A DNA stretch of 64,000 bases from Micromonospora sp. Llam0 (GTDB lineage: Bacteria > Actinomycetota > Actinomycetes > Mycobacteriales > Micromonosporaceae). The DNA is taken from contig NZ_RJJY01000001.1 in assembly GCF_003751085.1 (NCBI RefSeq), forward strand, positions 868,001 to 932,000, read 5' to 3'. Below, piece by piece: positions 33,682 to 43,125 of this stretch. Made by a program: the position numbers and the translations under genes. The notes under the pieces are model-generated. The model did no database searches. It saw nothing but the letters and a program-made list of their open reading frames with translations, and was not told the DNA's origin. Positions within the stretch are counted from its first letter, which is position 1; each line of letters starts with the position of its first letter.

Positions 33682-34736
33682 GCGGGGCCGCAGCCGGGAC
33701 GGTGACCGTGACCGGCGGCAGCGGCATGCTCGGCGGCAACCTGGTGCGGTCCCTGGCCGGCGACGGCTGGCAGGTACGCAGCGTCGACCTGCGGCCACCG
33801 GCCGAACCGGTGCCCGGCGTCGACTACCTGACCGCCGACGTCCGGGACGCAGCCCGGGTCCGCGCGGCGCTACGCGGTACGGACGTGGTGGTGCACACCG
33901 CCGCGGCGCTGCCCAGCTACCCGGAACCGGAGATCCGGTCGATCATCGTGGACGGCACCCGCAACGTGCTCGACGCCGCCCGAGCGGTCGGTGCCGACCG
34001 GGTCGTGCACATCTCCACCACCGCCGTGTACGGGCTACCCGCGCAGGTGCCCACCACCGAGGACCACCCACGCAGTCCGGTCGACCCGTACAGCCGGGCC
34101 AAGGCCGCCGCCGAAGAGGTCGGTGAGCGTGCACGGGCCAGCGGGATGTGCGTACCGATGCTGCGACCGAAGACCTTCCTCGGTCCCGGCCGGATGGGCC
34201 TGTTCGCGATGCTGTTCGAATGGGCCGAGGAGGGCCGGAACTTTCCGGTGCTCGGCCGAGGCGACGTGCGGATCCAGATGTTCGCCGTGGAGGATCTGGT
34301 CGACGCGGTCACCGCCGTGCTGCACGCCCCCGCCGACCGCGCCAACGACACGTTCAACCTGGGCGCGGCCGAGTTCGGCACGCTGCGGGACGACTTCCAG
34401 GCGGTGCTCGACGCGGCCGGGCACGGCGGGCGGGTGGTGCCGATCCCGGCCCGCCCGGCCGTCGCCGTCCTACGACTGCTCGAACGGCTGCGGCTGTCGC
34501 CGGTGTACGGGCGGCTCGTCCACAAGTTGTGCAACGACTCGTACGTCAGCATCGACAAGGCCGGTGAGGTCCTCGGCTGGCAGCCGCGGTACTCCAACCG
34601 CGACGCGATCCTGCGTACGTACCACTGGTGGCGGGCCACCCGCTCCGCCGCGCCCGCCGCCGGCACGTCCGCCGGTCGCACCAGCCGTGATCCGTGGAAA
34701 CAGGGCGTCCTGAGCCTGGCCAAGGCCGTCTTCTGA
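33675..34736 (+). CDS. NAD-dependent epimerase/3-beta-HSD-like SDR
   Basis: 353 residues. Extended SDR: VTGGSGMLGGNLVRSLAGD nucleotide site, STTAVYG, and the YxxxK pair in DPYSRAKAAAEE. The start overlaps the aminotransferase stop (GTG 33675 or 33678). Likely acts on a nucleotide- or lipid-linked sugar, possibly like DprE2-type reductases given the adjacent UbiA gene. Confidence 0.85.
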   Translation: MVSGAAAGTVTVTGGSGMLGGNLVRSLAGDGWQVRSVDLRPPAEPVPGVDYLTADVRDAARVRAALRGTDVVVHTAAALPSYPEPEIRSIIVDGTRNVLDAARAVGADRVVHISTTAVYGLPAQVPTTEDHPRSPVDPYSRAKAAAEEVGERARASGMCVPMLRPKTFLGPGRMGLFAMLFEWAEEGRNFPVLGRGDVRIQMFAVEDLVDAVTAVLHAPADRANDTFNLGAAEFGTLRDDFQAVLDAAGHGGRVVPIPARPAVAVLRLLERLRLSPVYGRLVHKLCNDSYVSIDKAGEVLGWQPRYSNRDAILRTYHWWRATRSAAPAAGTSAGRTSRDPWKQGVLSLAKAVF

Positions 34737-34783
34737 ACCGTCGGTAGCTCACCCCGCGCCTCCCACACCCACCGGAGCTCGTC

Positions 34784-35773
34784 GTGACCATCGCCATCGA
34801 CCAGCCCGTCGGCACCGGCCCGACCGCCGGGCCCGGCCCGACCCCACCGCCCCCCGGGGCCACCCGGCCCGGCCTGCTGACCGACCTGATCACCCTGATC
34901 CGTCCGCACCAGTGGGCGAAGAACCTGCTGGTGGTACCGCTCGCTCTGATCGACGCACCTGAGTTGGGGCCGGGCCCGCTGGCCCGGATCGGCTGGGCGG
35001 TCGTGTTGTTCACCCTCGCCTCGTCCCTGGTGTACGTGGGCAACGACGTCTACGACCGGCGCCGGGACCGGGCCCACCCCGCCAAGCGCCACCGGCCGAT
35101 CGCCGCCGGTCGGATCAGCGTCCCGGTCGCGTACGCCGTCGGTCTTGCCCTGGCGGTGCTGCTGGCCGCCGCGGTGCTGCTCGGGCCGGCCGTCGTCTGG
35201 TGGCCGATCGCCGGCTACCTGGTACTCAACCTGGCCTACAGCCGTGGCCTGAAGCACCTGCCGCTGGTCGACGTGTGCGTGGTCGCGGTCGGCTTCGTGC
35301 TGCGGGTCGTCCAGGGCCAGCTGGCCGTCGGCACACCGGTCGGCCGGTGGCTGCTGGTGGCGGTCTTCGCCCTGTGCCTGCTGTTCATTCTCGGCAAGCG
35401 GCGGCACGAGGTGACCGTCGCCGGCAGCGACCACCGGCCATCGCTGCGCGGGTACTCGGTTCAGTACCTGGACTACCTCATCGTCTTCTGTGCGGTGCTG
35501 GCCGTGGTCGCCTTTCTGTTCTCCCTGCAGGAGACGGTGGCCGACCCGTACACCGACCTGGCCCTGCTCGGTTCGGTGCCGTTCGCGTTCTTCGCTGTCG
35601 CCCGCTACCTGCAGGTCCTGGTGGTCAACGGGGACGGTGGGGAACCGACCCGGATTCTGCTCCGCGACCGGGTCATGTTCGTCAACGCCCTGCTGTGGGG
35701 CGTGCTGCTGGCCGGCACGCTGCTTGCCGCGCACTACGCCGTGCCGCTCGATCTCACCGCCCGGCTGCGTTGA
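34784..35773 (+). CDS. UbiA-family prenyltransferase, decaprenyl-phosphate phosphoribosyltransferase-like
   Basis: 329 residues, multi-TM. The UbiA Asp-rich motif is NDVYDRRRDRAHPAKRHRPI; IRPHQWAKNLLVVPLAL and FILGKRRHEV are typical of DPPR-synthase-like proteins (Rv3806c group) that attach phosphoribose to polyprenyl phosphate. Suggests the cluster builds or uses a polyprenyl-phosphate pentose. Some family members use other acceptors. Confidence 0.85.
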   Translation: MTIAIDQPVGTGPTAGPGPTPPPPGATRPGLLTDLITLIRPHQWAKNLLVVPLALIDAPELGPGPLARIGWAVVLFTLASSLVYVGNDVYDRRRDRAHPAKRHRPIAAGRISVPVAYAVGLALAVLLAAAVLLGPAVVWWPIAGYLVLNLAYSRGLKHLPLVDVCVVAVGFVLRVVQGQLAVGTPVGRWLLVAVFALCLLFILGKRRHEVTVAGSDHRPSLRGYSVQYLDYLIVFCAVLAVVAFLFSLQETVADPYTDLALLGSVPFAFFAVARYLQVLVVNGDGGEPTRILLRDRVMFVNALLWGVLLAGTLLAAHYAVPLDLTARLR

Positions 35774-35814
35774 CCGTGGCCGGGCTTCCGCCCCAGAGAG
35801 AAAAGGATCAGCAG

Positions 35815-36861
35815 ATGTCCGACCCGCTCGTCTCCGTCATCATCCCGAACTACAACTACGGCAACTCCCTCGGCCGGTGCATCGACGCGGCGCTGAACCA
35901 GACGTACCGTCCAACTGAGATCATCGTGGTTGACGACCACAGCACCGACGATTCGTTGGCGATCGCCCGACGCCGTGCCGTCACGGTGCTGCAGACTGCG
36001 CGCAACAGCGGCGTCGCGGTGGCCCGTAACATGGGCGCCGCCGCTGCCCGGGGCGAGATCCTTTTCTTCGTCGACTCGGACGTCGCGCTGCGCCCGGACG
36101 CGATCGGGACGGCGGTCGCCGAACTGCGCGCACATCCCGAGTACGGTGCGGTCTGCGGCATCTACGAGGACGATCCGCTGATCTGCGACAGTGTGGTGGA
36201 GCAGTGCCGGGTGCTCCAGGCGTACTGCTGGCGGATGGCCTCGCTCGGCGAGGTCAGTTTCCTGTTCTCGTCGCTGGCCGCGATTCCCCGGCGGGTCTTC
36301 GACGAGGTCGGTCCGTTCAACCCCAGGCTGCGCCAGACCGAGGAGGTCGACTACGGACAACGGATGTCCGCCCGTTACCGGATCCGGGTCACCGAAGCGG
36401 TCCGTGGCTGGCACGACGACGACGACAAGTTGTTGCCGCTGATGCGCAAGCTGTTCCGGCGGGCGCGGCTGCGGGTGCCGCTGTTCGCCCGGCGCCGACG
36501 GTTCGCCAAGGGTTTCGAGAGTGCCTCGCGATCGCTCAGTGCCATCGCCGCGCTCGGCGTCCTGGCCGTCCTGCCGCTGACGCTGCTGACCCCGTGGGCG
36601 TTGCCGGCCGTCGGCGCGCTTGGCGCGCTGATGGTCGCCGGTGACGCCGCGATGTACCGCTACGTGCTGCGCCGACGCGGCCCGGGCTTCCTGACGGTCT
36701 TCACCGCCGTCGCGTTCGCGACCAACGTGGCCATCTCCAGCGGCATCGCGGTCGGCGCGCTGCAGTGGCTGATCTCCGGCCGGTTCCGGCGGCTGTACGA
36801 CGCACAGTGGCCGTCCACCACCGCGCCGGCCGCCCCGACGGCGACCGGGGCACCGGCATGA
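35815..36861 (+). CDS. family 2 glycosyltransferase, membrane-anchored
   Basis: 348 residues from ATG 35815 (GAAAAGGA site). GT-A fold: VSVIIPNYNYGNSL, EIIVVDDHSTDDS and the metal-binding FFVDSDVAL; later QTEEVDYGQRM and two C-terminal TM helices (~240-310). A membrane glycosyltransferase that would transfer sugar to a lipid or polymer acceptor in this operon. Confidence 0.9.
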   Translation: MSDPLVSVIIPNYNYGNSLGRCIDAALNQTYRPTEIIVVDDHSTDDSLAIARRRAVTVLQTARNSGVAVARNMGAAAARGEILFFVDSDVALRPDAIGTAVAELRAHPEYGAVCGIYEDDPLICDSVVEQCRVLQAYCWRMASLGEVSFLFSSLAAIPRRVFDEVGPFNPRLRQTEEVDYGQRMSARYRIRVTEAVRGWHDDDDKLLPLMRKLFRRARLRVPLFARRRRFAKGFESASRSLSAIAALGVLAVLPLTLLTPWALPAVGALGALMVAGDAAMYRYVLRRRGPGFLTVFTAVAFATNVAISSGIAVGALQWLISGRFRRLYDAQWPSTTAPAAPTATGAPA

Positions 36862-38066
36862 GCCACCTGCTCACCAGCATCACCGCCGCCGACCCGGCCG
36901 CCGACGCCGGCGCGCCGGGCCACATCCCGGCCGCCGACGTGCCCGGTGCCGGCACCCGTGGAGCCGCCGGGCGCCGGCAGCCCCGCTGGCCGCTGCGTAC
37001 CCGGCTGGTGTTCGCCACCGTCGCCGGGTGGAGCCTGTTCCTCGCGGTGTTCCTGTGGCTCACCGGAACGCAGTGGTGGTGGCGTCCGTTCGAGTTGATG
37101 CCGCCGCTGTCGTTCGTCGCGGTGCCGCTGCTGCTGGTGCCGCTGGTCCTGCTCGCCCGACCGGTCCGTGCCCGGCTCGCCCTGGTGCTCGTCGGCTGCC
37201 TGGCGCTCGGCACCGACCTGGCCGGGCTGAACATGTACGCCCTGCCGGGCGGGCGCGGGGGCGCCGACGTGCCGGTCACCGCCGATGCGGTTCGGGTGTT
37301 CGCCTGGAACACCGAGTACTGGCACGACGGCGACGACCCGGAGCGGTTCTACGCCTACCTGGCCGACCAGCGGGCCGACGTCTACCTGCTCAGCGAGCAC
37401 GTCGGCTGGGATCTCGCCGGGCACCGGCCGGTCCGCGTCGACCACCGGGCCGAGCTGCGCGAACGGTTCCCCGACTACGAGATCGTCGCGGTTGGCGAGC
37501 TGCTGACGATGTCCCGGTACCCGGTGGTGCGCGAACACGCGCTGGACGCCACGCCGTACCTGACCGACCGACGGCTGGGCGGTCCGCCACCCGGCTCCGA
37601 CTTCGCCGACTACTACCGGCACAAGATCCTGCGGACCGACCTGCTGGTGGGCGGGTCTGTGCTGTCGGCGTACAACGTGCACATCCCGGTGCAGCTGGAC
37701 GTCTCGATGGATCCGCGACAGCGCGAGTTCACCGCCTTCATGCGGGCGCAGGAGATCCGTCGGCAGGCCCATCACCGGGCGGTGGCGGCCGACCTCGCCG
37801 GCAACCCGGCACCGGTGCTCCTGGCCGGCGACTTCAACGCGACGTCGGCGATGGGCGAGTTGCGGGCCCTCGGCTGCCGGCTGCGGGACGCGCTCCCCGC
37901 CAGCCGGGAGATCCACCCGGTCTCCTGGCCGGACGGGAGTACCCCGCTGTGGCGGTTGGACTGGGCGTTCACCGCCGGTCCGGTCCGGGTCCACGACTAC
38001 CGGATGGCGCCGAGCCGGGGAATGAGCGACCATCGGGGACAGCTCGTCACCCTGTCGGTGAGCTGA
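36858..38066 (+). CDS. EEP-fold (endonuclease/exonuclease/phosphatase) membrane protein
   Basis: 402 residues; the ATG overlaps the GT2 stop by 4 nt. A short cytoplasmic N-terminus and three TM helices (~50-125) precede an extracytoplasmic EEP domain: FAWNTEYWHDGDD, LAGDFNATSAMGELR, the late DWAFTAGPVRVHD and SDHRGQLVTLSV with catalytic Asp/His. It may hydrolyse a phosphodiester in the lipid or cell-envelope substrate. Confidence 0.85.
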   Translation: MSHLLTSITAADPAADAGAPGHIPAADVPGAGTRGAAGRRQPRWPLRTRLVFATVAGWSLFLAVFLWLTGTQWWWRPFELMPPLSFVAVPLLLVPLVLLARPVRARLALVLVGCLALGTDLAGLNMYALPGGRGGADVPVTADAVRVFAWNTEYWHDGDDPERFYAYLADQRADVYLLSEHVGWDLAGHRPVRVDHRAELRERFPDYEIVAVGELLTMSRYPVVREHALDATPYLTDRRLGGPPPGSDFADYYRHKILRTDLLVGGSVLSAYNVHIPVQLDVSMDPRQREFTAFMRAQEIRRQAHHRAVAADLAGNPAPVLLAGDFNATSAMGELRALGCRLRDALPASREIHPVSWPDGSTPLWRLDWAFTAGPVRVHDYRMAPSRGMSDHRGQLVTLSVS

Positions 38067-38359
38067 GCGGGTGCCACGTGTCGCCCGTCCGCCCCGGGAG
38101 TAGGCGCCCAAGCCGCGTGGCGTACGGCAACCCGTCCGTTCGTAGCAGCGGGACGAGCCCGTGTGTCTCCCTCTACCAGGGCATCCGTGGTGCCGAGAAT
38201 CTGCTGAACGTGAACGTGGTGTTCGAGTGAGGGTGGACGTGAACCGTCTCCGCCACACCGGGGCCGACCGGCGTGACCTGGCGTCCCGGCCACGCTGACG
38301 GGGGTTCTCGCCGGACGGGATCATCTCCTACGAACGCCGGTAGGGGAGGTCGGGCGGCG

Positions 38360-39091
38360 TCACCGCGGCACCTGAGGCGCCGGAGCACACCGTCCAGTCG
38401 GAACACTGTCCACCGTGACGTGGGACCACCCGCTGCTCTGGTAACCCTCGGTTGCCATGATCATGTAGCCCATGGTGGTGCCGAGGTGCATGCCGGCGCG
38501 GGCCCACGCGTCGAAGTGGTCGCCGGTGTCGATGGTCCCGCTGGAGCGCTTCTGCTGACGGACACTGTAGTACCGGTAGTACGGCGTGCTGCCGACGCCG
38601 AGCTGGACCCGGTAGATGTCGTAGGTGCCGCCCTCGCTGACGACGGTGCCCATCGGCGTACCGCTCGGCCGGTAGGTGCCCCAGTTCTCCACCACGTAGT
38701 ACTCGGTGAGCGGGTTGGTCGTGTACCCGTACAGCGCCAGATAGGAGTTGCCGCCCGGGTGGAAGGTGCCGCAGTAGTTGAAGGTCCGTCGGCCACCGGT
38801 AGCCCAGCCCTTGCCGCCGAACCAGTTGTTGATGCCGGTCCACCGGGCACCGTACTGGCCCTGCGGGCCCAGGACCATGGTGCTGTCGCCCATGTCCTTC
38901 CAGTAGGCGTAGAAGTAGCCGTCGTGGCTGCCGGTCTGGTTGGTGGTGACCACTGGGCGGGAACGGGCTTCGTCGGCGTGGGCGGCGCCGGCCGGCCCGG
39001 TCGCGGTGACCGCCAGCAGTGCGGCGCAGGCGGCGCTGGCCAGCAGCCTGATCCGGCTGCTCGTCAAGCTGGCACCGGGTGTCTCGCTCAT
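38360..39091 (-). CDS. secreted GH11 endo-1,4-beta-xylanase
   Basis: 243 residues. Signal peptide with [24 protein letters not shown]. Single GH11 jelly-roll domain: [38 protein letters not shown], nucleophile Glu in [15 protein letters not shown] and acid/base Glu in [12 protein letters not shown]. Cuts xylan outside the cell. No binding module. Fits the arabinan/xylan enzymes elsewhere in the window. Confidence 0.95.
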   Translation of the reverse strand: MSETPGASLTSSRIRLLASAACAALLAVTATGPAGAAHADEARSRPVVTTNQTGSHDGYFYAYWKDMGDSTMVLGPQGQYGARWTGINNWFGGKGWATGGRRTFNYCGTFHPGGNSYLALYGYTTNPLTEYYVVENWGTYRPSGTPMGTVVSEGGTYDIYRVQLGVGSTPYYRYYSVRQQKRSSGTIDTGDHFDAWARAGMHLGTTMGYMIMATEGYQSSGWSHVTVDSVPTGRCAPAPQVPR

Positions 39092-39143
39092 CGATCGACC
39101 TCTTCTCCCGCTCGATCGGCACCGGCGTCGGGAACCCGCCGAT

Positions 39144-39161
39144 TTGATCGATAACCATCAA
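39144..39161. promoter_or_regulatory. possible operator upstream of the xylanase gene
   Basis: TTGAT-CGATAACC-ATCAA, 5-bp arms, about 55 bp upstream of the xylanase start in an AT-richer stretch. Weak evidence from symmetry and place only. Confidence 0.3.
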
Positions 39162-39241
39162 TCATTGGTTGAAGTGTCGGCCGGAGTTCGCCGGAATGTC
39201 AACAGGTGACGGAGATGGGCCACCACCACCCGTCGACCTGC

Positions 39242-40126
39242 TCAGCGGCCCGGGACGGTGACCCGGGCAGCGAGCATGCGCGCCTGCCGGGCGGCCGCGC
39301 GGGCCTCCTGGTGGAAGTCGGGTGCGGCGCAGGCGAACAGCGTCCGACGGTCGGCGCCGCCGAGGGCGCAGGCGTAGACGGCCGAGCCCGGGGTGAGCTC
39401 GTCGGTGATCGTCCCGCCCTCGACCACCCGGACCAGCCGGTCGCCGGTGGCGTCGGCGATCCACAGCCCACCAGCCGCGTCCAGGCAGGCGCCGTCGCCG
39501 GCGACGCGCAGTTGGGTGAGTGCCGCTTCGACCTGGCGGTCGGTCGGCAGCGGCCCGAACTCGGCCCACACCCGCCGGTCGGTGAGTGCCCCGTCGTCGC
39601 TCACGGTGAAGGCGGTGACCCGGTTGCCGAACGTCTCCACCACCAGCAGGACGCCGTCGTCGGTGAGTACGCTTCCATTGGGGAACCACAGGTCGTCCGC
39701 CACCTGGGTGACGGTGCCATCGGGATCCACCCGGTGCAGTGCGGTCGGTCTCAGCGGCTCGCCGGCCATCAGGTCGAAGCCGAAGTTGCCCACGTAGGCC
39801 CTTCCACGGTCGTCCACCGCCATGTCGTTGGCGTGCCCGGTGGCGTACCGGCTCAGATCGGCGTGCACGGACAGCGTCCCGTCCGGCTCCCGACGCAGCA
39901 CCTTGCGGTCGCGCATCGAGACGACCAGCAGCCGGCCGTCGGGCAGCCAGCCGAGCCCGGAGGGCTGGTGCGGCACCTGCGCCTCCTGCCGCAGGTCCGA
40001 GCCGTCCTCGGTCATCGACAGGACCTGGTGTCCGTAGAAGTCGACGAACCAGAGCCGTCCGTCGCGCCACCGCGGTGCCTCCAGGAAGTGGAACCCGTCG
40101 GCTACGGTGCTGAACTTCGCTGCCAT
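39242..40126 (-). CDS. SMP-30/gluconolactonase-family lactonase
   Basis: 294 residues from ATG 40126 (GGAGAGGAC site). Six-bladed propeller hydrolase: FLEAPRWRDGRLWFVDFYG (metal Glu), HQPSGLGWLPDGRLLVVSM, YATGHANDMAVDDRGRAYVG and DDLWFPNGSVLTDDG, containing the usual Asn/Asp calcium ligands. Opens sugar or hydroxy-acid lactones. Last gene of the importer-catabolic operon. Confidence 0.9.
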   Translation of the reverse strand: MAAKFSTVADGFHFLEAPRWRDGRLWFVDFYGHQVLSMTEDGSDLRQEAQVPHQPSGLGWLPDGRLLVVSMRDRKVLRREPDGTLSVHADLSRYATGHANDMAVDDRGRAYVGNFGFDLMAGEPLRPTALHRVDPDGTVTQVADDLWFPNGSVLTDDGVLLVVETFGNRVTAFTVSDDGALTDRRVWAEFGPLPTDRQVEAALTQLRVAGDGACLDAAGGLWIADATGDRLVRVVEGGTITDELTPGSAVYACALGGADRRTLFACAAPDFHQEARAAARQARMLAARVTVPGR

Positions 40127-40152
40127 GTCCGTCCTCTCCGTTTCTATGGTTG

Positions 40153-40890
40153 CTAGAGCGACAGTCCGCCGTCGACGGGCAACACGACGCCGGTGATGTA
40201 GGACGCCTCGTCGGAGGCGAGGAACGCGGTCGCGGCGGCCATCTCGGTGGCGTCGGCGAACCGGCCCATCGGGATCGTCGCGGTGAGCTGGGCCAGCTTC
40301 TCCGGGGGAATCGCGGAGATCATCCGGGTCTGCGCGTTCGGTGAGATCGCGTTGACCGTCACCCCGAACCGGGCGAGCTCCTTCGCTGCGGTCTTCGTGA
40401 AGCCGATGATCCCCGCCTTGGCCATGGCGTAGTTCGACTGGCCGGGATTGCCGTGCAGCCCGGTGTAGGAGGTGACGTTGACGACCCGTCCCGCCCCCTG
40501 TCTCCGAAAGTGGGGGACCGCCGCCCGGGTCATCCGGAACGTCCCGCCGGCGTGCACGGCCATCACCGACTCGTAGTCGTCGTCGTCGAGTTTCCACAGC
40601 ATCCCGTCCCGGAGGATCCCGGCGTTGTTGACCAGGACGTCGATCCGTCCGGTTTCCGCGACGACCCGGTGCACCACCTCGGTGACCTGACCGGTATCGG
40701 CGACGTCGGCGGCCAGCCCGGTCGCGCCGATCTCCTTGGCGGCGTCGGTCACCGTCGCCGCGTCGAGGTCGACCAGGTAGACCGCCGCCCCAGCCTGGTG
40801 GAAGTGCTCGCCGATGGCCCGCCCTACTCCGCGTGCCGCCCCGGTGACCAGGACCGTCCGGCCGGTGAAGTCGAACGTGAGGTTGGACAT
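40153..40890 (-). CDS. FabG-like short-chain dehydrogenase
   Basis: 245 residues. Classical SDR: VTGAARGVGRAIG cofactor site, LVNNAGILRDGML, catalytic Ser/Tyr/Lys in NVTSYTGLHGNPGQSNYAMAK region, PVDGGLSL tail. Likely a 3-hydroxyacyl-CoA/3-oxoacyl dehydrogenase, given the overlapping thiolase gene (start at 40890 touches the thiolase stop). Confidence 0.9.
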   Translation of the reverse strand: MSNLTFDFTGRTVLVTGAARGVGRAIGEHFHQAGAAVYLVDLDAATVTDAAKEIGATGLAADVADTGQVTEVVHRVVAETGRIDVLVNNAGILRDGMLWKLDDDDYESVMAVHAGGTFRMTRAAVPHFRRQGAGRVVNVTSYTGLHGNPGQSNYAMAKAGIIGFTKTAAKELARFGVTVNAISPNAQTRMISAIPPEKLAQLTATIPMGRFADATEMAAATAFLASDEASYITGVVLPVDGGLSL

Positions 40891-42116
40891 CAGGACAGCC
40901 TCTCCAGGATCATCGCCATGCCTTGGCCACCGCCGACGCACATCGTCTCCAGCCCGATGGCGGAGTCCGTGGCGCGCAGCCCGTTGAGCAGCGTCGTGGT
41001 GATTCGGGCCCCCGTCATGCCGTACGGATGCCCGATCGCGATGGCCCCGCCGTGGACGTTCAACTTGTCGCCGAACGGGTCGATGCCCAGGTCCCGGGCC
41101 GACGGGATCACCTGCGCCGCGAACGCCTCGTTGATCTCGACCAGGTCGACGTCGTCGATCGTCATGCCGGCCCGGCGCAGCGCCTGCTGCGACGCGCCGA
41201 CCGGCCCGAGACCCATGATCTCCGGGGACAGGCCGGTGACGCCGGTGGCGACGATCCGGGCCAACGGGGTGATCCCCAGGTCGCGGGCCCGGCGGTCGGA
41301 CATGACGACCAGTGCCGCGGCACCGTCGTTCAACGGGCAGCAGTTGCCGGCCGTCACCAGACCGTTGGGCCGGAACGCGGGCCGTAGCTCGGCCACGGCC
41401 TCGTAGGTGACGCCGGGGCGGGGGCCGTCGTCGGCCCGTACCACCGAACCGTCCGGCAGCGTCACGGGCGTGATCTCCCGGGCGTAGAAGCCGCTGCCGA
41501 TCGCCTGTTCGGCGAGGTTCTGCGAGCGGACGGCGAACCGGTCCATCTCCTCGCGGCCGATGCCCCTGGCCCGGGCCAGGTTCTCGGCCGTCTGCCCCAT
41601 CGCGATGTAGACGTCCGGGAGCAGACCCTGCTCGCGCGGGTCGGTCCACGAGATGGCACCGGCTTCGGCGGTGGTCCGGGTCCGCTCCTCGGCCGGAGCG
41701 AAGGCCGGGTTGTGCGTGTCCGGCCACGAGTCGGAGGTGCCCCGGTCGTGGCGGGACACCGTCTCCACCCCGGCCGAGACGAACACGTCGCCCTCGCCTG
41801 CCCGGATCGCGTGCAGCGCCATCCGGGTGGTTTGCACCGACGAGGCGCAGTACCGGGTGACGGTAGTACCGGGGACGTCGTCCAGCCCCAGCAGCACCGA
41901 CACCACCCGGCCCATGTTGTCGCCCTGCTCGCCGCCGGGCAGCCCACACCCGAGCAGCAGGTCGTCGATCTCGACGGGGTCGAGCGCCGGTACCTGGCCG
42001 AGCGCGGCGCGCACCAGCTGCGCGGTCAGGTCGTCCGGGCGCATCCCGGCCAGTGAGCCCTTGCGAGCACGGCCGATCGGCGAGCGGGCCGCCGCGACGA
42101 TCACGGCTTCGGGCAT
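40890..42116 (-). CDS. acetyl-CoA acetyltransferase (thiolase)
   Basis: 408 residues. Nucleophile C90 (TVTRYCASSVQTTRM), EINEAFAAQ, GGAIAIGHPYGMTGAR with the catalytic His, and the late Cys in ETMCVGGGQGMAMI. Degradative-type thiolase that releases acetyl- or propionyl-CoA from 3-oxoacyl-CoA. Its start overlaps the permease gene by 16 nt, linking beta-oxidation to the importer. Confidence 0.93.
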   Translation of the reverse strand: MPEAVIVAAARSPIGRARKGSLAGMRPDDLTAQLVRAALGQVPALDPVEIDDLLLGCGLPGGEQGDNMGRVVSVLLGLDDVPGTTVTRYCASSVQTTRMALHAIRAGEGDVFVSAGVETVSRHDRGTSDSWPDTHNPAFAPAEERTRTTAEAGAISWTDPREQGLLPDVYIAMGQTAENLARARGIGREEMDRFAVRSQNLAEQAIGSGFYAREITPVTLPDGSVVRADDGPRPGVTYEAVAELRPAFRPNGLVTAGNCCPLNDGAAALVVMSDRRARDLGITPLARIVATGVTGLSPEIMGLGPVGASQQALRRAGMTIDDVDLVEINEAFAAQVIPSARDLGIDPFGDKLNVHGGAIAIGHPYGMTGARITTTLLNGLRATDSAIGLETMCVGGGQGMAMILERLS

Positions 42117-43125
42117 GAGAGCTCCTCGGGTCGAACGGGGTGGTTGGTGGTCGCGTCCGCCCGGCGGGCCCGGGCCCGGGCCACCGCCCGGTGCAGGCCG
42201 GGGCTTTCGACGGCGACGATGACGGCGAGCAGCGTCGCGTAGAGCAGCTGGGTGGAGAAGTCCGGCAGCGCCGTGGTCGCCACGATCTGGGCCAGCACCG
42301 CGATCGACAGCGCACCGGCCAGCAGCCCGAGCGGGGTCCCGCGTCCGCCGGCCAGGGACACCCCGCCGAGCAGCGCGGCGACCGCGGCCAGGATCAGCGG
42401 CTGCAGCCCCGGGTCCGGGTTCGCCGAGGCGAAGCTGTAGCCGAGCAGGGCACCGCCGAGCGCCGCGAGCATGCCGGAGACGGTGAAGGTCGCGACGATC
42501 CGCCGGTCGACGCGGACCCCGGCGACCCGGCTGGCCCGCCGGTCACCGCCGATCGCCCGTAGCTCACGGCCGAGCCGGGTGCAGCCGAGCACGACGGCGG
42601 CGACCACGAACGCGGCCAGCGTCAGCAGGCTGCGCGGCGAGAAGACCCCGGCGATGGTCTGGTCGACCCACAGCGTCGCCGCGCTGTTGGGGTACGTCCG
42701 GCTCAGCCCGCCGGACAGTACGTGGGTGAGCCCGAGCAGCGCGATGTAGGTGGCCAGGGTGACCGGCATGGACGGTACGCGTAACCAGGCGATGAGCCCG
42801 CCCTGCACCGCGCCGACGGCCGCGCCGACCGCCACGGCGGCCAGCGCACCGAGGGCGGGGGAGGCGACTCCCGCGCCGACGGCGACCATCCCGCCGAGGG
42901 CGTACGTCCCGACCACCGACAGGTCGAACTCGCCGACGATCATGGTGATCCCGATCGCCAGCGCCAGCAGGCCCAGCTGCGCGAAGCCCTGCAGGGCGTT
43001 GTACCCGTCGAACAGCCGCAACGGCCGGCCGCTAGCAGCGGCGCGCAGGCGAAGGCGGACAGCGCGACCAGCAGCGAGACCGCCGGCAGTAGCCGGTCCG
43101 GCCGGGACAATTGGCGGCGGATCAT
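42101..43125 (-). pseudogene. sugar-type ABC permease, single-base frameshift
   Basis: The natural ATG (43125) overlaps the upstream permease stop and gives MIRRQLSRPDRLLPAVSLLV through LSAFACAPLLA. The frame then breaks near 43030-43035; the remaining ~306 residues (RLFDGYNALQGFAQLGLLAL, EFDLSVVGTYALGG, GGVSLAGGRGTPLG) lie in another frame. One added base would fuse them into a normal ~341-residue RbsC-type permease. It may be a real mutation or a sequencing error. TTG 43021 could start a shorter protein lacking the first TM helix. Confidence 0.75.

Noticed and set aside
38067..38359. Possible gene end reading YQGIRGAENLLNVNVVFE before TGA at ~38230
   Set aside because: Protein-like but with no start, no family and no support upstream; may be a remnant, not reported as a feature.
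40153..42315. 720-codon minus-strand frame
   Set aside because: Only the last 245 residues (SDR) are real; the upstream part is the thiolase gene out of frame.
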